A program made the position numbers and the translations under genes. 45,196 nucleotides of DNA from Selenomonadaceae bacterium (GTDB lineage: Bacteria > Bacillota > Negativicutes > Selenomonadales > Selenomonadaceae). The notes under the pieces are model-generated. The model was not told where the DNA came from and did no database searches. It was given only the letters and a program-made list of their open reading frames with translations. Where the stretch lies: assembly GCA_017476005.1 (NCBI GenBank), contig JAFVEM010000021.1, positions 1 to 45,196 on the forward strand, written 5' to 3'. Shown one piece after another: positions 34,457 to 42,322 of this stretch; within the stretch, counting starts at the first letter, position 1, and every line of letters starts with the position of its first letter.

Positions 34457-34492
34457 TTTCCGATAAAAATAAGCCATAAGGGAAGTGTTTGT

Positions 34493-35341
34493 TTGCAACG
34501 ATTATTTAGGTGGCTTTTAGCCGCTATGGCGCTGGTTTTTGTAGGATTGGCGCTGGCGGTGTGCTACCTCTTTCAACGCTCCGCCGGCGGCGTACCGGTG
34601 TTGAACTATCACCAGATAAACGACACGGAACAAAACGCATTAACGGTGAATACCGAGCAGTTTAACGCTCAGATGCAATATTTGGCCGATAACGGCTACC
34701 ACACCATCACCCCTTCGGAAATGCTGGATGCTTGGGACAGCGGCGCGGAACTGCCGGACAAGCCCGTCATTATCACCTTCGATGACGGTTACGCCGATAA
34801 TTATCGCCACGCTTTCCCCATTTTGGAGCGCTATAAGCTTAAGGCCACCGTTTTTCTCATTTCCGATTATATCAGTACCTATCCCAATTATCTCACTTGG
34901 TTTGACACCCACGTCATGCAGGAAAGCGGCCTCATCACCTTTGGCAGTCACACCTTGAGCCATGAAGTCCTCTCCGACGGGGACACTTCCTCGGAGATTA
35001 TTCATCAACTGAGAGGCTCCAAAGAAGCCTTGGAATGGCATTTGGGGCAGAGTGTAAATTTTATCGCCTACCCCTGCGGCACCTATACCGAAGAGGTGAA
35101 GTCCCTCACCAAAGAAGCCGGTTATCGCGCCGCCTTTACGGTGAACTATGGTCTGGCTGAACCCGATGAAGAACGTTTCATCCTTGACCGCATCCCCATT
35201 TTCGGCAGCAACAGCCATACCCTATTTCGCTTCAAACTGCGGCTTATCGGTGCCCCCGTTATCGCTCCCCTGATGCGCCTCAAGCAGAATCTCAACGATG
35301 GCGGCCATACTTTACTGGCGCGGCTCATTGTTATCCCTTAA
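34493..35341 (+). CDS. Membrane-anchored polysaccharide deacetylase (NodB domain)
   Basis: A 282-residue enzyme with one N-terminal membrane helix (about 5-26) and an extracytoplasmic NodB-type deacetylase domain. VLNYHQI opens the domain, TFDDGYADN (95-103) holds the catalytic Asp and the metal Asp, SHTLSH (152-157) gives the two metal His residues, and AYPCGTY holds the catalytic-site loop. It is closest in layout to the PgaB-like and YadE-like deacetylases that remove N-acetyl groups from amino-sugar polymers. TTG 34493 is chosen because AAGGGAAG lies about eight bases upstream. It is transcribed divergently from the P-loop kinase. Likely role: modification of surface polysaccharide or peptidoglycan. 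Confidence 0.88.
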   Translation: MQRLFRWLLAAMALVFVGLALAVCYLFQRSAGGVPVLNYHQINDTEQNALTVNTEQFNAQMQYLADNGYHTITPSEMLDAWDSGAELPDKPVIITFDDGYADNYRHAFPILERYKLKATVFLISDYISTYPNYLTWFDTHVMQESGLITFGSHTLSHEVLSDGDTSSEIIHQLRGSKEALEWHLGQSVNFIAYPCGTYTEEVKSLTKEAGYRAAFTVNYGLAEPDEERFILDRIPIFGSNSHTLFRFKLRLIGAPVIAPLMRLKQNLNDGGHTLLARLIVIP

Positions 35342-35446
35342 AAAATGATATTCTCGCAAAAGTCCCTTGTCAAGGAAAGTTTGCGTCAATGGCGATAACA
35401 ATACGCGAATGATGCGGAAGAAACAAGAAGCTATAGACTGGACTTG

Positions 35447-35484
35447 AAACTCGCCTCTCCCCATCTGTGGGTCGGCGAGTTTTT
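35447..35484 (+). terminator. Terminator downstream of the deacetylase
   Basis: A 9-bp stem AAACTCGCC / GGCGAGTTT (35447-35455 with 35474-35482) with a nested CCCA/TGGG in the loop, ending in five T. It lies about 100 bases past the deacetylase stop. Confidence 0.8.
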
Positions 35485-35516
35485 AGTGCGTCCTACCTGA
35501 ACCCCACAAAAAAAAA

Positions 35517-35545
35517 TAGACAAAAAGCCGCCTGTCCTCTATAAT
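35517..35545 (+). promoter_or_regulatory. Promoter of psd-pssA operon
   Basis: TAGACA (35517-35522) and TATAAT (35540-35545) are 17 bases apart; the start would be near 35552, about 42 bases before psd. Confidence 0.82.
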
Positions 35546-35593
35546 GACTGACTGAAACGCTTCGGGTAGTCATGGATGAGGGAGGTGCTGAGA

Positions 35594-36223
35594 ATGACTA
35601 CTATCGTCCGGGAGGGATATGTATTCATCGGCGGAGCCTTGGCCTTGGCGCTTCTTTTGGCGCTGGGGTTGCATCCTTACGCCGCTGTTCCCTTCTTGGT
35701 TCTCGCTTGCTATTTTGCTTATTTTTTTCGCAACCCCAAACGGGACTTGACCTTAGACGCAGGAGCGGTGATTTCCCCCGCCGACGGCACCGTACAGGAC
35801 ATCTCTCGCGTGGCTTACGACGATTTCATCAAAGGGCCGGGCAACAAAGTGACCGTATTTATGTCGGTCTTTAACGTTCATGTGAACCGCAGTCCCATCA
35901 GTGGCGACATTACCTGCCAAAAATACGTTTGCGGTCGTTTTCGCCCCGCTTACAAGGATTCCGTGGGCTTTGAAAACGAGCATCACCTCATCGGCATCGA
36001 AAACGAAAAGCTCCGAATCACGGTGACGCAAATCGCCGGCATCCTCGCTCGCCGCATCGTCTCTTGGGTGACGCTGAACGATCATTTAAAACAGGGGGAG
36101 CTTTACGGTATGATTCGTTTCGGCTCTTGCCTAGAGGTGGTCATGCCCTTAGAGGTGGAAGTGAATGTCAAAAAAGGTGACAAGGTGGTGGGAGGACGCA
36201 CCGTCTTGGGGAGGCTTAAGTAA
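35594..36223 (+). CDS. psd: Phosphatidylserine decarboxylase (short type)
   Basis: A 209-residue membrane-associated enzyme that decarboxylates phosphatidylserine to phosphatidylethanolamine. It self-cleaves within FGS (176-178), where the Ser becomes the pyruvoyl group. Other marks are two N-terminal hydrophobic segments (about 9-45), SPADGTV, FMSVFNVHVNRSP and GENEHH-like FENEHHLIGI. The size fits the short, archaeal-like Psd class rather than the longer E. coli type. ATG 35594 has GGGAGG eight bases upstream; the upstream ATG at 35576 lacks one. Its stop and the pssA start share TAATG. Confidence 0.94.
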   Translation: MTTIVREGYVFIGGALALALLLALGLHPYAAVPFLVLACYFAYFFRNPKRDLTLDAGAVISPADGTVQDISRVAYDDFIKGPGNKVTVFMSVFNVHVNRSPISGDITCQKYVCGRFRPAYKDSVGFENEHHLIGIENEKLRITVTQIAGILARRIVSWVTLNDHLKQGELYGMIRFGSCLEVVMPLEVEVNVKKGDKVVGGRTVLGRLK

Positions 36224-36930
36224 TGAGTAAATCCTTGATACCCAACGCCTGTACCTCGGCTAACTTGCTCTTTGGCATGTGTTCCATATTGGCCACTTTC
36301 CACGGGGATTTATTCTGGGGGTCTTTGTTTATCCTGTTCGCCTTGGTGGCGGATGGGTTGGACGGTAGGCTCGCTAGATATTTTGGCGTCAGCAGCGAGC
36401 TGGGAAAAGAAATGGACTCTCTCTGCGACCTAGGTTCCTTCGGGGTAGCGCCGGCCTTTTTGGCCTACAGTTTCGCCCTCAAGGAATACGGCTACGCCGG
36501 CTGGGCGGTGGCGATTTTCTTCGCCCTGTGCGGTATGTGGCGGCTGGCTCGTTTTAACGTCAACACCGACGTGGTGCATGGCTATTTCATGGGACTGGCC
36601 ATTCCGGCGGGGGGCAATATCGTAGCCGCTACTACCTTGCTGCTTAGCGCCATCGAGATTCGCCCCATGGACTTAGGTTACGTTTATCCCGTTACCATGA
36701 CGGTGGTGGCTTATTTAATGATTAGTCACGTCCATTATCCCAATTTCAAGGGGGATGGCGCCGAGAGACTGTATCTTGTGCCGAAGATTGTGGCCGTGAT
36801 TATGTTTTTGTCCATTTTGTATTTTGGCCGTGGAGCTGTAGGGGCGGCTCTCTTTACCGCCGTCTTCTGTACCTACGCCGTATTTGGCATCGTCAATTCC
36901 CTCTTCGCTCAATTTGCCAAAGAGGCTTAG
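36223..36930 (+). CDS. pssA: CDP-diacylglycerol-serine O-phosphatidyltransferase
   Basis: A 235-residue integral membrane enzyme joining serine to CDP-diacylglycerol to form phosphatidylserine. The CDP-alcohol phosphotransferase signature D-x2-DG-x2-AR-x8-G-x3-D-x3-D is visible in ADGLDGRLARY and GKEMDSLCD (about 44-70). Several hydrophobic helices follow. Its ATG shares a base with the psd stop (TAATG), so phosphatidylserine synthase and decarboxylase are made together, giving phosphatidylethanolamine. The GT2 gene 31 bases downstream is probably in the same operon. Confidence 0.95.
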   Translation: MSKSLIPNACTSANLLFGMCSILATFHGDLFWGSLFILFALVADGLDGRLARYFGVSSELGKEMDSLCDLGSFGVAPAFLAYSFALKEYGYAGWAVAIFFALCGMWRLARFNVNTDVVHGYFMGLAIPAGGNIVAATTLLLSAIEIRPMDLGYVYPVTMTVVAYLMISHVHYPNFKGDGAERLYLVPKIVAVIMFLSILYFGRGAVGAALFTAVFCTYAVFGIVNSLFAQFAKEA

Positions 36931-36961
36931 GATTTTTTGAGAAGGAGCGCATAGCAATATT

Positions 36962-38197
36962 ATGGCTCATCCCTTTGACATTATCATGGTACCCTTGCAG
37001 ATTCTTATTTTTCTCTTTACCATCTATTTCTTCTTCATCGGTTTCTGCGGTATGTGGCGGCGAAAGGAAAATAAGATATTGACGCCCCAAAAGTCCTTTG
37101 CCGTGCTGGTGGCTGCCCACAACGAAGCGGCGGTCATTGGGCAATTGGTGGATAACTTAAAACAGCTGGATTACCCTAAGGAACTGTACGACGTTTTTGT
37201 CATTGCCGATAATTGCTCCGACGATACGGCGATAATTGCCAAACGGGGCGGCGCCATAGTCTATGAGCGCACCCACCCCACCAAGAAAAGCAAGGGCTAC
37301 GCCCTAGAGTGGATGTTTGCCAAGCTCTTCAAGCTCCAACGCCAGTACGACGGCATCGTTATTTTCGATGCGGATAATTTGGTGCATCCTAGATTCTTGC
37401 TGGAGATGAATAACCGCCTGTGTAAGGGGGACAAGATAATACAGGGGTACCTAGACGCCAAAAATCCCTACGACACATGGGTGGCCGGTACTTTTGCCAT
37501 CGCCTTTTGGGTCATCGACCATGTTTCCCATTTGGCCAAAACCAATCTGGGGCTGTCGGCGGTCTTGGGCGGTACGGGGATGTGCATTACCGCCGACGTG
37601 CTGAAAAAGCACGGCTGGCGCGCCACCTGCCTCACCGAAGACATGGAGTTCACCATGAAATCCTTGGCGGAGGGCATCAAAACCACTTGGGCGCATGACG
37701 CCATTGTCTATGACGAAAAGCCCTTGACTTTCATGCAGTCATGGCGGCAACGCAAGCGTTGGGCGCAAGGGCAATTCGATGTGGCTCATCGGTTCATTCC
37801 CAAAATGCTAAGGGAGGGCTGGCGCCGGAGGGACATTCGCATTTTAGACGGGTGCATTTATCTCTTGCAACCCCATTTCCTCATGGTATCTACCCTGTTC
37901 ATCATCATCAGCTATGTGCAACTGGGCTTCCCCCCTTTTTATACCAACATTTATAATTTCATGCCCCACCAGCTGATGACGGCCATCATGCTGGGGCAGT
38001 ACATTCTCCCCATGATTATTCTCGTGAAGATTCGCGCCAAATGGAAGGCTTGGCTGTATATGCTTCTTTACCCGGTGTTCATTTATACTTGGATACCCAT
38101 TATTTTCCTAGGGTTCATTCACCGCAACGACCACGAATGGAGCCACACCAAGCACACCAGAGCCATGAGCATGGAAGAACTCATGCAGAAGAAATAA
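36962..38197 (+). CDS. Membrane GT2 glycosyltransferase (processive type)
   Basis: A 411-residue membrane enzyme with one N-terminal helix (about 5-27), a cytoplasmic GT2 domain and three to four C-terminal helices (about 295-390). The catalytic residues are visible: VLVAAHNEAA, IADNCSDDT, the metal-binding FDADN near residue 140, TEDMEF with the base, and the acceptor-binding QRKRWAQGQ (Q-x2-RW) near 262-270. This layout is found in hyaluronan/PNAG synthase-like and glucosyl-diacylglycerol-type enzymes. Placement with psd and pssA suggests a glycolipid or lipid-linked polymer product (inference). ATG 36962 has GAAGGAG about twelve bases upstream. Confidence 0.85.
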   Translation: MAHPFDIIMVPLQILIFLFTIYFFFIGFCGMWRRKENKILTPQKSFAVLVAAHNEAAVIGQLVDNLKQLDYPKELYDVFVIADNCSDDTAIIAKRGGAIVYERTHPTKKSKGYALEWMFAKLFKLQRQYDGIVIFDADNLVHPRFLLEMNNRLCKGDKIIQGYLDAKNPYDTWVAGTFAIAFWVIDHVSHLAKTNLGLSAVLGGTGMCITADVLKKHGWRATCLTEDMEFTMKSLAEGIKTTWAHDAIVYDEKPLTFMQSWRQRKRWAQGQFDVAHRFIPKMLREGWRRRDIRILDGCIYLLQPHFLMVSTLFIIISYVQLGFPPFYTNIYNFMPHQLMTAIMLGQYILPMIILVKIRAKWKAWLYMLLYPVFIYTWIPIIFLGFIHRNDHEWSHTKHTRAMSMEELMQKK

Positions 38198-38223
38198 AAA
38201 AACTTGGCGCGGTAAAAATTTTC

Positions 38224-38252
38224 TTGCCATTTAACGAGGAATGTGCTAGTAT
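38224..38252 (+). promoter_or_regulatory. Promoter of orphan small RNA
   Basis: TTGCCA (38224-38229) and TAGTAT (38247-38252) are 17 bases apart. No protein gene follows on this strand before the convergent GT8 gene. Confidence 0.65.
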
Positions 38253-38258
38253 AGTCGG

Positions 38259-38350
38259 CGGGGGAAGCCGATAGGTCTTAGGCCTTTCGGTTGCAGTGGC
38301 ATGAGGTGGCAAAAGCGAGAGCGGATCGGAAGGCTCTCGCTTTTGTTTTG
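38259..38350 (+). ncRNA. Candidate small RNA of unknown family
   Basis: Between promoter (38224-38252) and terminator lies a roughly 90-base transcript that can fold into two alternative 5' hairpins: TCGGC / GCCGA (around 38256-38272), or GCCGA-T-AGG with CCT-T-TCGGT (around 38267-38291). A 3' terminator stem of 12 pairs follows (AAAAGCGAGAGC 38311-38322 with 38333-38344) and ends TTTTGTTTT. No downstream coding frame fits a riboswitch. It does not match SRP RNA, 6S RNA, tmRNA or any riboswitch core I know. It may be a trans-acting regulator or a 3' antisense to GT8 transcripts. Confidence 0.55.
38311..38349 (+). terminator. Terminator of the small RNA / GT2 operon
   Basis: A 12-bp stem (38311-38322 with 38333-38344), including A-T pairs at its base, followed by TTTTGTTTT. 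It would also stop transcripts arriving from the psd-pssA-GT2 operon. Confidence 0.9.
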
Positions 38351-38412
38351 CCTTGAAGGAGGCAACAATGTTAAAATCGGGGTGTAATTTTCAGATTATT
38401 GGCAAATGATTT

Positions 38413-39291
38413 TTAAATTTCACTGACTATGCTCCAAGTAGTTTGATTGGGCGTAAGCAATTTTTCGGTGTAACGCGCCATGGTTTCTACTCCGAACCAA
38501 GGCGTCCGGATAAAGTATTCCCAAAACAGGGTATCATAGCCGTCGCCGTTGGGGAGTCCTAAACACCTACCGGCGTAGTGATATATACCGGAGGAGGCAG
38601 CATAGTCTTTACGCATTAGTCGCAAATGGTACACGTTAAGGTTATACCGCATAGGCAAAGGGTGATAATTACCGCTAAACCACACGTTGAGAATATCTTG
38701 GTCGCTATAACGCAGTATTTCCGCATTAGCACAAAGAAATCTTAACGAATCCTCCCAAAAACCAGCTAAATGACGCCAGCGGTTTAAATCTATCAAGAGA
38801 ATGCCCGAATTAAAATATTTTTCGGCGGAGATCTTGCCTAATTTTATCAAGGGGAAATCATGGGGCGAGATGGTAGGATAAAGACTTTGGGGGATAGCGC
38901 CTATCACGGCGCCCCCTAAATTTTCCTGCCAAAGTTCGGCAATATCTAGCTTTATTATCGTGTCTGCATCCAGATACACCAGCTTTTGCACTGTCGGTGG
39001 CAGAATATCTCCCATGGCGAGCCGGTATAAAGCCGCCGGTGAATTGGGACTCCTCATCATCGGATTATAGATGCCGGGCGGTAAGGTGACATGATAAAAG
39101 GAGATCATATCCTCGTAACCACCCACGAGTTTAACAAATTTGGCGCGCGTATCTTGGCTAAGGGTAGCGTCGTGTAGCAGGTGAATATGCACGCCCTCTT
39201 GGGTATTGGCGAGCAGCGAGGCCATGGAAGTACCTAAAAACTTGGCAAAAGTACCTTGGGTATCGTGTAAGGCATAGCACACATGAATCAT
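38413..39291 (-). CDS. Glycosyltransferase family 8
   Basis: A 292-residue retaining galactosyl/glucosyl-transferase of the GT8 family (LgtC/WaaJ-like). N-terminal VCYALHD corresponds to the UDP-binding strand. PNSPAALYRLAMGDILP and VYLDADTIIKLD contain the DxD metal site (about 107-114). IGAIPQSL and YFNSGILLIDLNRW are further family segments, and DQDILN is near residue 199. The ATG at 39291 overlaps the ABC gene stop (ATGA). Enzymes of this type add hexoses to lipopolysaccharide outer core. It is the last gene of tsaD-ABC-GT8. Confidence 0.9.
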   Translation of the reverse strand: MIHVCYALHDTQGTFAKFLGTSMASLLANTQEGVHIHLLHDATLSQDTRAKFVKLVGGYEDMISFYHVTLPPGIYNPMMRSPNSPAALYRLAMGDILPPTVQKLVYLDADTIIKLDIAELWQENLGGAVIGAIPQSLYPTISPHDFPLIKLGKISAEKYFNSGILLIDLNRWRHLAGFWEDSLRFLCANAEILRYSDQDILNVWFSGNYHPLPMRYNLNVYHLRLMRKDYAASSGIYHYAGRCLGLPNGDGYDTLFWEYFIRTPWFGVETMARYTEKLLTPNQTTWSIVSEI

Positions 39292-41009
39292 AATCTTTCC
39301 TCCGCCTTAATTTCTCCATATTCCCAAGCGCCGTCCCCCGTTAAGCGGAGCATAGTACGGTGTTTTTTGAGGAGCGTTGAGCGATGTCCCACGCTGACCA
39401 CGGAAATATAGGGCAGCTCTTCGGCAAGTAAATCGTACATGGTCGCCTCGCGCGGCTCGTCCAGCGCCGAGGTGGCCTCGTCTAAGAAAATCCACCGTGG
39501 CTTAACGAGGAGTACCCGGGCAAAGGCCAGTCTTTGTTGCTCGCCCAAAGATAAAATGCGGCTCCAGTCATCCACCTCATCCAATCTGTCTTGGAAATGC
39601 CCTAAACCTACCTTTACCAAAACTTCTTTTAGCGTTTCGTCCTTCGTCTCCTCCTCCAGTGGATAACAAAGGGCGTGCCGCAGACTTCCCAAAGGTAAAT
39701 AGGGTCTTTGGGGCAAAAATAAAATTTGCTTTAAGGGCGGCAGATACAGATTCCCCTGTCCGTATGGCCAAATACCGGCCAAAAGTCGCAGAAAAGTACT
39801 TTTGCCGGCGCCGGAGGCACCCACCACGATTAGCCGCGTCCCAGGGGAAAGTTCTAAGCGGCAATCCGTTAGAAGCCTTTGCCCATCGGGCAGGTTTATG
39901 TTGACGCGCTCCAAGCGAACCGACTCGGACTCCCCCACAACCCGTTTTATTTCGCCGGTCACTTGGGCCACTTCTTCCATGTGTTCCGTGAAGCCGCCTA
40001 AACGACGAATCACCGCCGCCAGTTGCGCCAAAGTGCTGTAAGAGGTGACAAAGAAGGACAGGGCATCTTGCACCCGGCCAAAGGCCGAAGAGGTCTGCAT
40101 GAGTCCCCCCAGCGTCATACTGCCGGCAAAATAACGGGGCGCCGCCATGACCAAGGGAACTATCACCGCCAGTTGGGCGTAACCATTGACATAAAAGTTC
40201 AGGATTTTCGTCTGCCGCATGAGGCCGCGATAATTTTTTATTACCTTGAGGAAGCGTTCTTTGAATCCTTTATTCTCCGCCTTTTCTCCGGCGTAAAAGG
40301 CCACGCTTTCGCTGTTTTCCCGGACGCGCATCATGTTGAAACGGAAATCAGCTTCAAAGCGTTGCTGCTCGTAATTGAGTCCGATGAGCTTGCGTCCGGC
40401 AATGTGCGCCCCCACGGTTCCCAGTATCGAATAAAGCAGGGAGAACCAAAACATATAGCCCACAATTTCCCAAGAGAAGCCGCCGATTTCCAAGGTAAAA
40501 GAGCCGGACAGCTCCCAAAGAACTACCCCAAAGGCCGCCAAGGTGGTGCATTCCTTTAGCGCACCGATAAGCAGTTGGAGCGTCAGGGACACAAACTGAT
40601 TTATGTCTTCCGAGATACGCTGATCGGGGTTATCCGTGTCCAGTCCCAACAGCTGTAAACGATAATACACCTGTTTTTTCAGCCAACCGGCCAAATATTC
40701 GTCGGTCATCCACGTACGCCATTTTATTTCTAGCAGCTGCCGCAAATAAATGGCATAGACGGCCAAAAATATATAGATAAAGGCGAGTAGCGTAAACTCC
40801 CCCACCAACGGCCAAAACAGTCCTTCTTCATAATTTTGCAGGGCGTTGTAAAATTCATTGTACCAACTATTGATGCGCACCAACAGATAAACCGTGGCAA
40901 AGTTGAGGGCGATGACAAAGGCTAAAAGTCCTCTAGCTCGCCATTTTTCCTCCGAGTTCCAGTAGCCCTTAAAGAGTTCCCAAAACACGCGAAAAAATTT
41001 TCGTTTCAT
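39288..41009 (-). CDS. SbmA/YddA-type ABC transporter, fused permease and ATPase
   Basis: A 573-residue half-transporter: a membrane domain with about six helices (residues 10-330) of the SbmA/BacA-like group, then an ABC ATPase domain (about 365-560). In the membrane part ISEDINQFVSL and RFNMMRVRENSESVAFYAGE are hallmarks shared with YddA and the peroxisomal ABCD family. In the ATPase, Walker A is GASGAGKST, the signature is unusually LSLGEQQR, Walker B is WIFLDEATSALDE and the switch His is VGHR. ATG 41009 is chosen because AGGAG sits seven bases before it. It probably exports or imports a hydrophobic or peptide-like compound; the substrate is unknown. Confidence 0.88.
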   Translation of the reverse strand: MKRKFFRVFWELFKGYWNSEEKWRARGLLAFVIALNFATVYLLVRINSWYNEFYNALQNYEEGLFWPLVGEFTLLAFIYIFLAVYAIYLRQLLEIKWRTWMTDEYLAGWLKKQVYYRLQLLGLDTDNPDQRISEDINQFVSLTLQLLIGALKECTTLAAFGVVLWELSGSFTLEIGGFSWEIVGYMFWFSLLYSILGTVGAHIAGRKLIGLNYEQQRFEADFRFNMMRVRENSESVAFYAGEKAENKGFKERFLKVIKNYRGLMRQTKILNFYVNGYAQLAVIVPLVMAAPRYFAGSMTLGGLMQTSSAFGRVQDALSFFVTSYSTLAQLAAVIRRLGGFTEHMEEVAQVTGEIKRVVGESESVRLERVNINLPDGQRLLTDCRLELSPGTRLIVVGASGAGKSTFLRLLAGIWPYGQGNLYLPPLKQILFLPQRPYLPLGSLRHALCYPLEEETKDETLKEVLVKVGLGHFQDRLDEVDDWSRILSLGEQQRLAFARVLLVKPRWIFLDEATSALDEPREATMYDLLAEELPYISVVSVGHRSTLLKKHRTMLRLTGDGAWEYGEIKAEERL

Positions 41010-41022
41010 ACTCATGCTCCTA

Positions 41023-41088
41023 TTGGGCGTTGCCCAAACCCACAAGGGGCTTTGCCCCTTGACTCCACCAAAGGGCGCAGCCCTCTGG
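41023..41088. repeat. Three-hairpin triloop repeat element
   Basis: Three hairpins in a row: TTGGGC-GTT-GCCCAA (41023-41037), CAAGGGGC-TTT-GCCCCTTG (41043-41061) and CCAAAGGGC-GCA-GCCCTCTGG (41068-41088, one mismatch). They are joined by ACTCCA and followed by ACTCCCG. The linkers equal, in reverse complement, those of the 32207 element. It lies just downstream of the tsaD stop. Confidence 0.87.
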
Positions 41089-41106
41089 ACTCCCGGTTGA
41101 TTTTCT

Positions 41107-42144
41107 TCAAGATTGGGTTGAGGTTAGACTCAGCCCCGGCACGGCGTTTAGCCAAAGGTCAGAGAATTTTCCTGCTTGCGCTTGATAATAGCCGCGACAG
41201 GCAATCATGGCGGCGTTATCCGTGCATAGCTCCCTCGTGGGGAAATAAAATTTAAGCCCCTCGCGGCCTGTTTCCTGCCGCAGACGTTTTTCGAGGTTGC
41301 TGTTCGCCGCTACCCCCCCGGCGAGAACCAAGGCGTTCCGTTCGGCGCGCTTGGTCGCGCCAATGGCTTTATGCGTCAAAACCTCCACTACGGCGCGTTG
41401 AAAGGAGGCCGCCACGTCCGGCAAATTCACCTCTTCCCTTTTTTGTTCGGCGTTATGCAAGTAATTCAGCACCGCCGATTTTAAGCCGCTGAAACTAAAT
41501 TCATAATTTCCCTCTTCACTTAAGGCTTGGGGAAAATCTATGGCGCAGGGATTGCCTCTTTGCGCCAGTTTGTCGATCTCCGGCCCTCCGGGGTAAGGCA
41601 GTTTCATGACGCGCGCAATTTTATCAAATGCCTCTCCGGCGGCATCGTCTCTAGTTTCCCCCATTAAGGAAAAATCGTTGTAGCCTCGCACATCCACCAG
41701 CGAAGTATGGCCGCCGGAAACCACCAAGGCCATAAAAGGCGGCTCTAAAGCCGGATGACTGAGAAAATTGGCAAAGATGTGTCCTTCCAAGTGATTAACC
41801 CCGATAAGGGGAACGTTCAAGGAAAAGGCCAAGGCTTTAGCCGCCGACACCCCCACCAGAAGCGCCCCCACCAAGCCGGGGCCGTAAGTCACCGCCACCT
41901 GATCGATGTCAGCTAGGGCAACGTCGGCTTTGTGTAGCGCCTCGTCTATCACCGGCATGATGCCGATGATGTGTTGGCGCGAGGCAATTTCCGGCACCAC
42001 GCCGCCGTATTTTTGATGCACCGGTATCTGGGTGGCGATCACACTGGAAAGTATCTCCCGGCCACCCGTGAGTACCGCCGCCGCCGTTTCGTCACAGCTT
42101 GATTCGATGGCAAGAGTTATGGTTTCATGGTTACACTTGTTCAT
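41107..42144 (-). CDS. tsaD: tRNA threonylcarbamoyladenosine transferase TsaD
   Basis: A 345-residue essential enzyme that, with TsaB, TsaC and TsaE, places the threonylcarbamoyl group on A37 of ANN-decoding tRNAs. It has the ASKHA-fold start AIESSCDETAAAV, SSVIATQIPVHQKYGGVVPE, the Fe-binding NHLEGHIFAN His pair (about 117-124), ALVVSGGHT, FDKIARVMKLPYPGGP and LVLAGGVAANS. Length is standard. The ATG at 42144 has only a distant GGGGG as ribosome site. The sequence before it contains a possible TTGACA at 42205-42200 on the minus strand. Confidence 0.97.
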   Translation of the reverse strand: MNKCNHETITLAIESSCDETAAAVLTGGREILSSVIATQIPVHQKYGGVVPEIASRQHIIGIMPVIDEALHKADVALADIDQVAVTYGPGLVGALLVGVSAAKALAFSLNVPLIGVNHLEGHIFANFLSHPALEPPFMALVVSGGHTSLVDVRGYNDFSLMGETRDDAAGEAFDKIARVMKLPYPGGPEIDKLAQRGNPCAIDFPQALSEEGNYEFSFSGLKSAVLNYLHNAEQKREEVNLPDVAASFQRAVVEVLTHKAIGATKRAERNALVLAGGVAANSNLEKRLRQETGREGLKFYFPTRELCTDNAAMIACRGYYQAQAGKFSDLWLNAVPGLSLTSTQS

Positions 42145-42243
42145 CTATACATTTTCCCCCACAAAGTTTTAAGCTTATTTTCTTTTTTTCGGTCTGAATT
42201 GTCAAGCCTCGAGACATTTTTGGCGAATTATATATATAACATA

Positions 42244-42271
42244 TTGACTTTATCGGTTTTGGCGTTATAAT
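42244..42271 (+). promoter_or_regulatory. Promoter of the M20-metN-metI operon
   Basis: TTGACT (42244-42249) and TATAAT (42266-42271) are 16 bases apart; the predicted start is near 42278, about 45 bases before the M20 gene. Confidence 0.72.
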
Positions 42272-42322
42272 AGTCCACGAATCGGCTAACTTAAACATAT
42301 CAGCCAAGTGAGGCGAAAAATT

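Noticed and set aside
33610-34492. Fluoride riboswitch for crcB
   Set aside because: crcB starts eight bases after the kinase gene, and the kinase leader lacks the crcB-motif core.
38259-38350. SRP RNA, 6S RNA or c-di-GMP riboswitch as identity of the small RNA
   Set aside because: The SRP GGAA-loop core, the 6S central bubble and the c-di-GMP conserved core are all absent, and the length is wrong for 6S.
38368-38409. 13-codon frame with a perfect AAGGAGG site after the small RNA terminator
   Set aside because: The ribosome site is good but the frame is tiny, lies behind a strong terminator and has no gene to attenuate on its strand; kept only as a curiosity.
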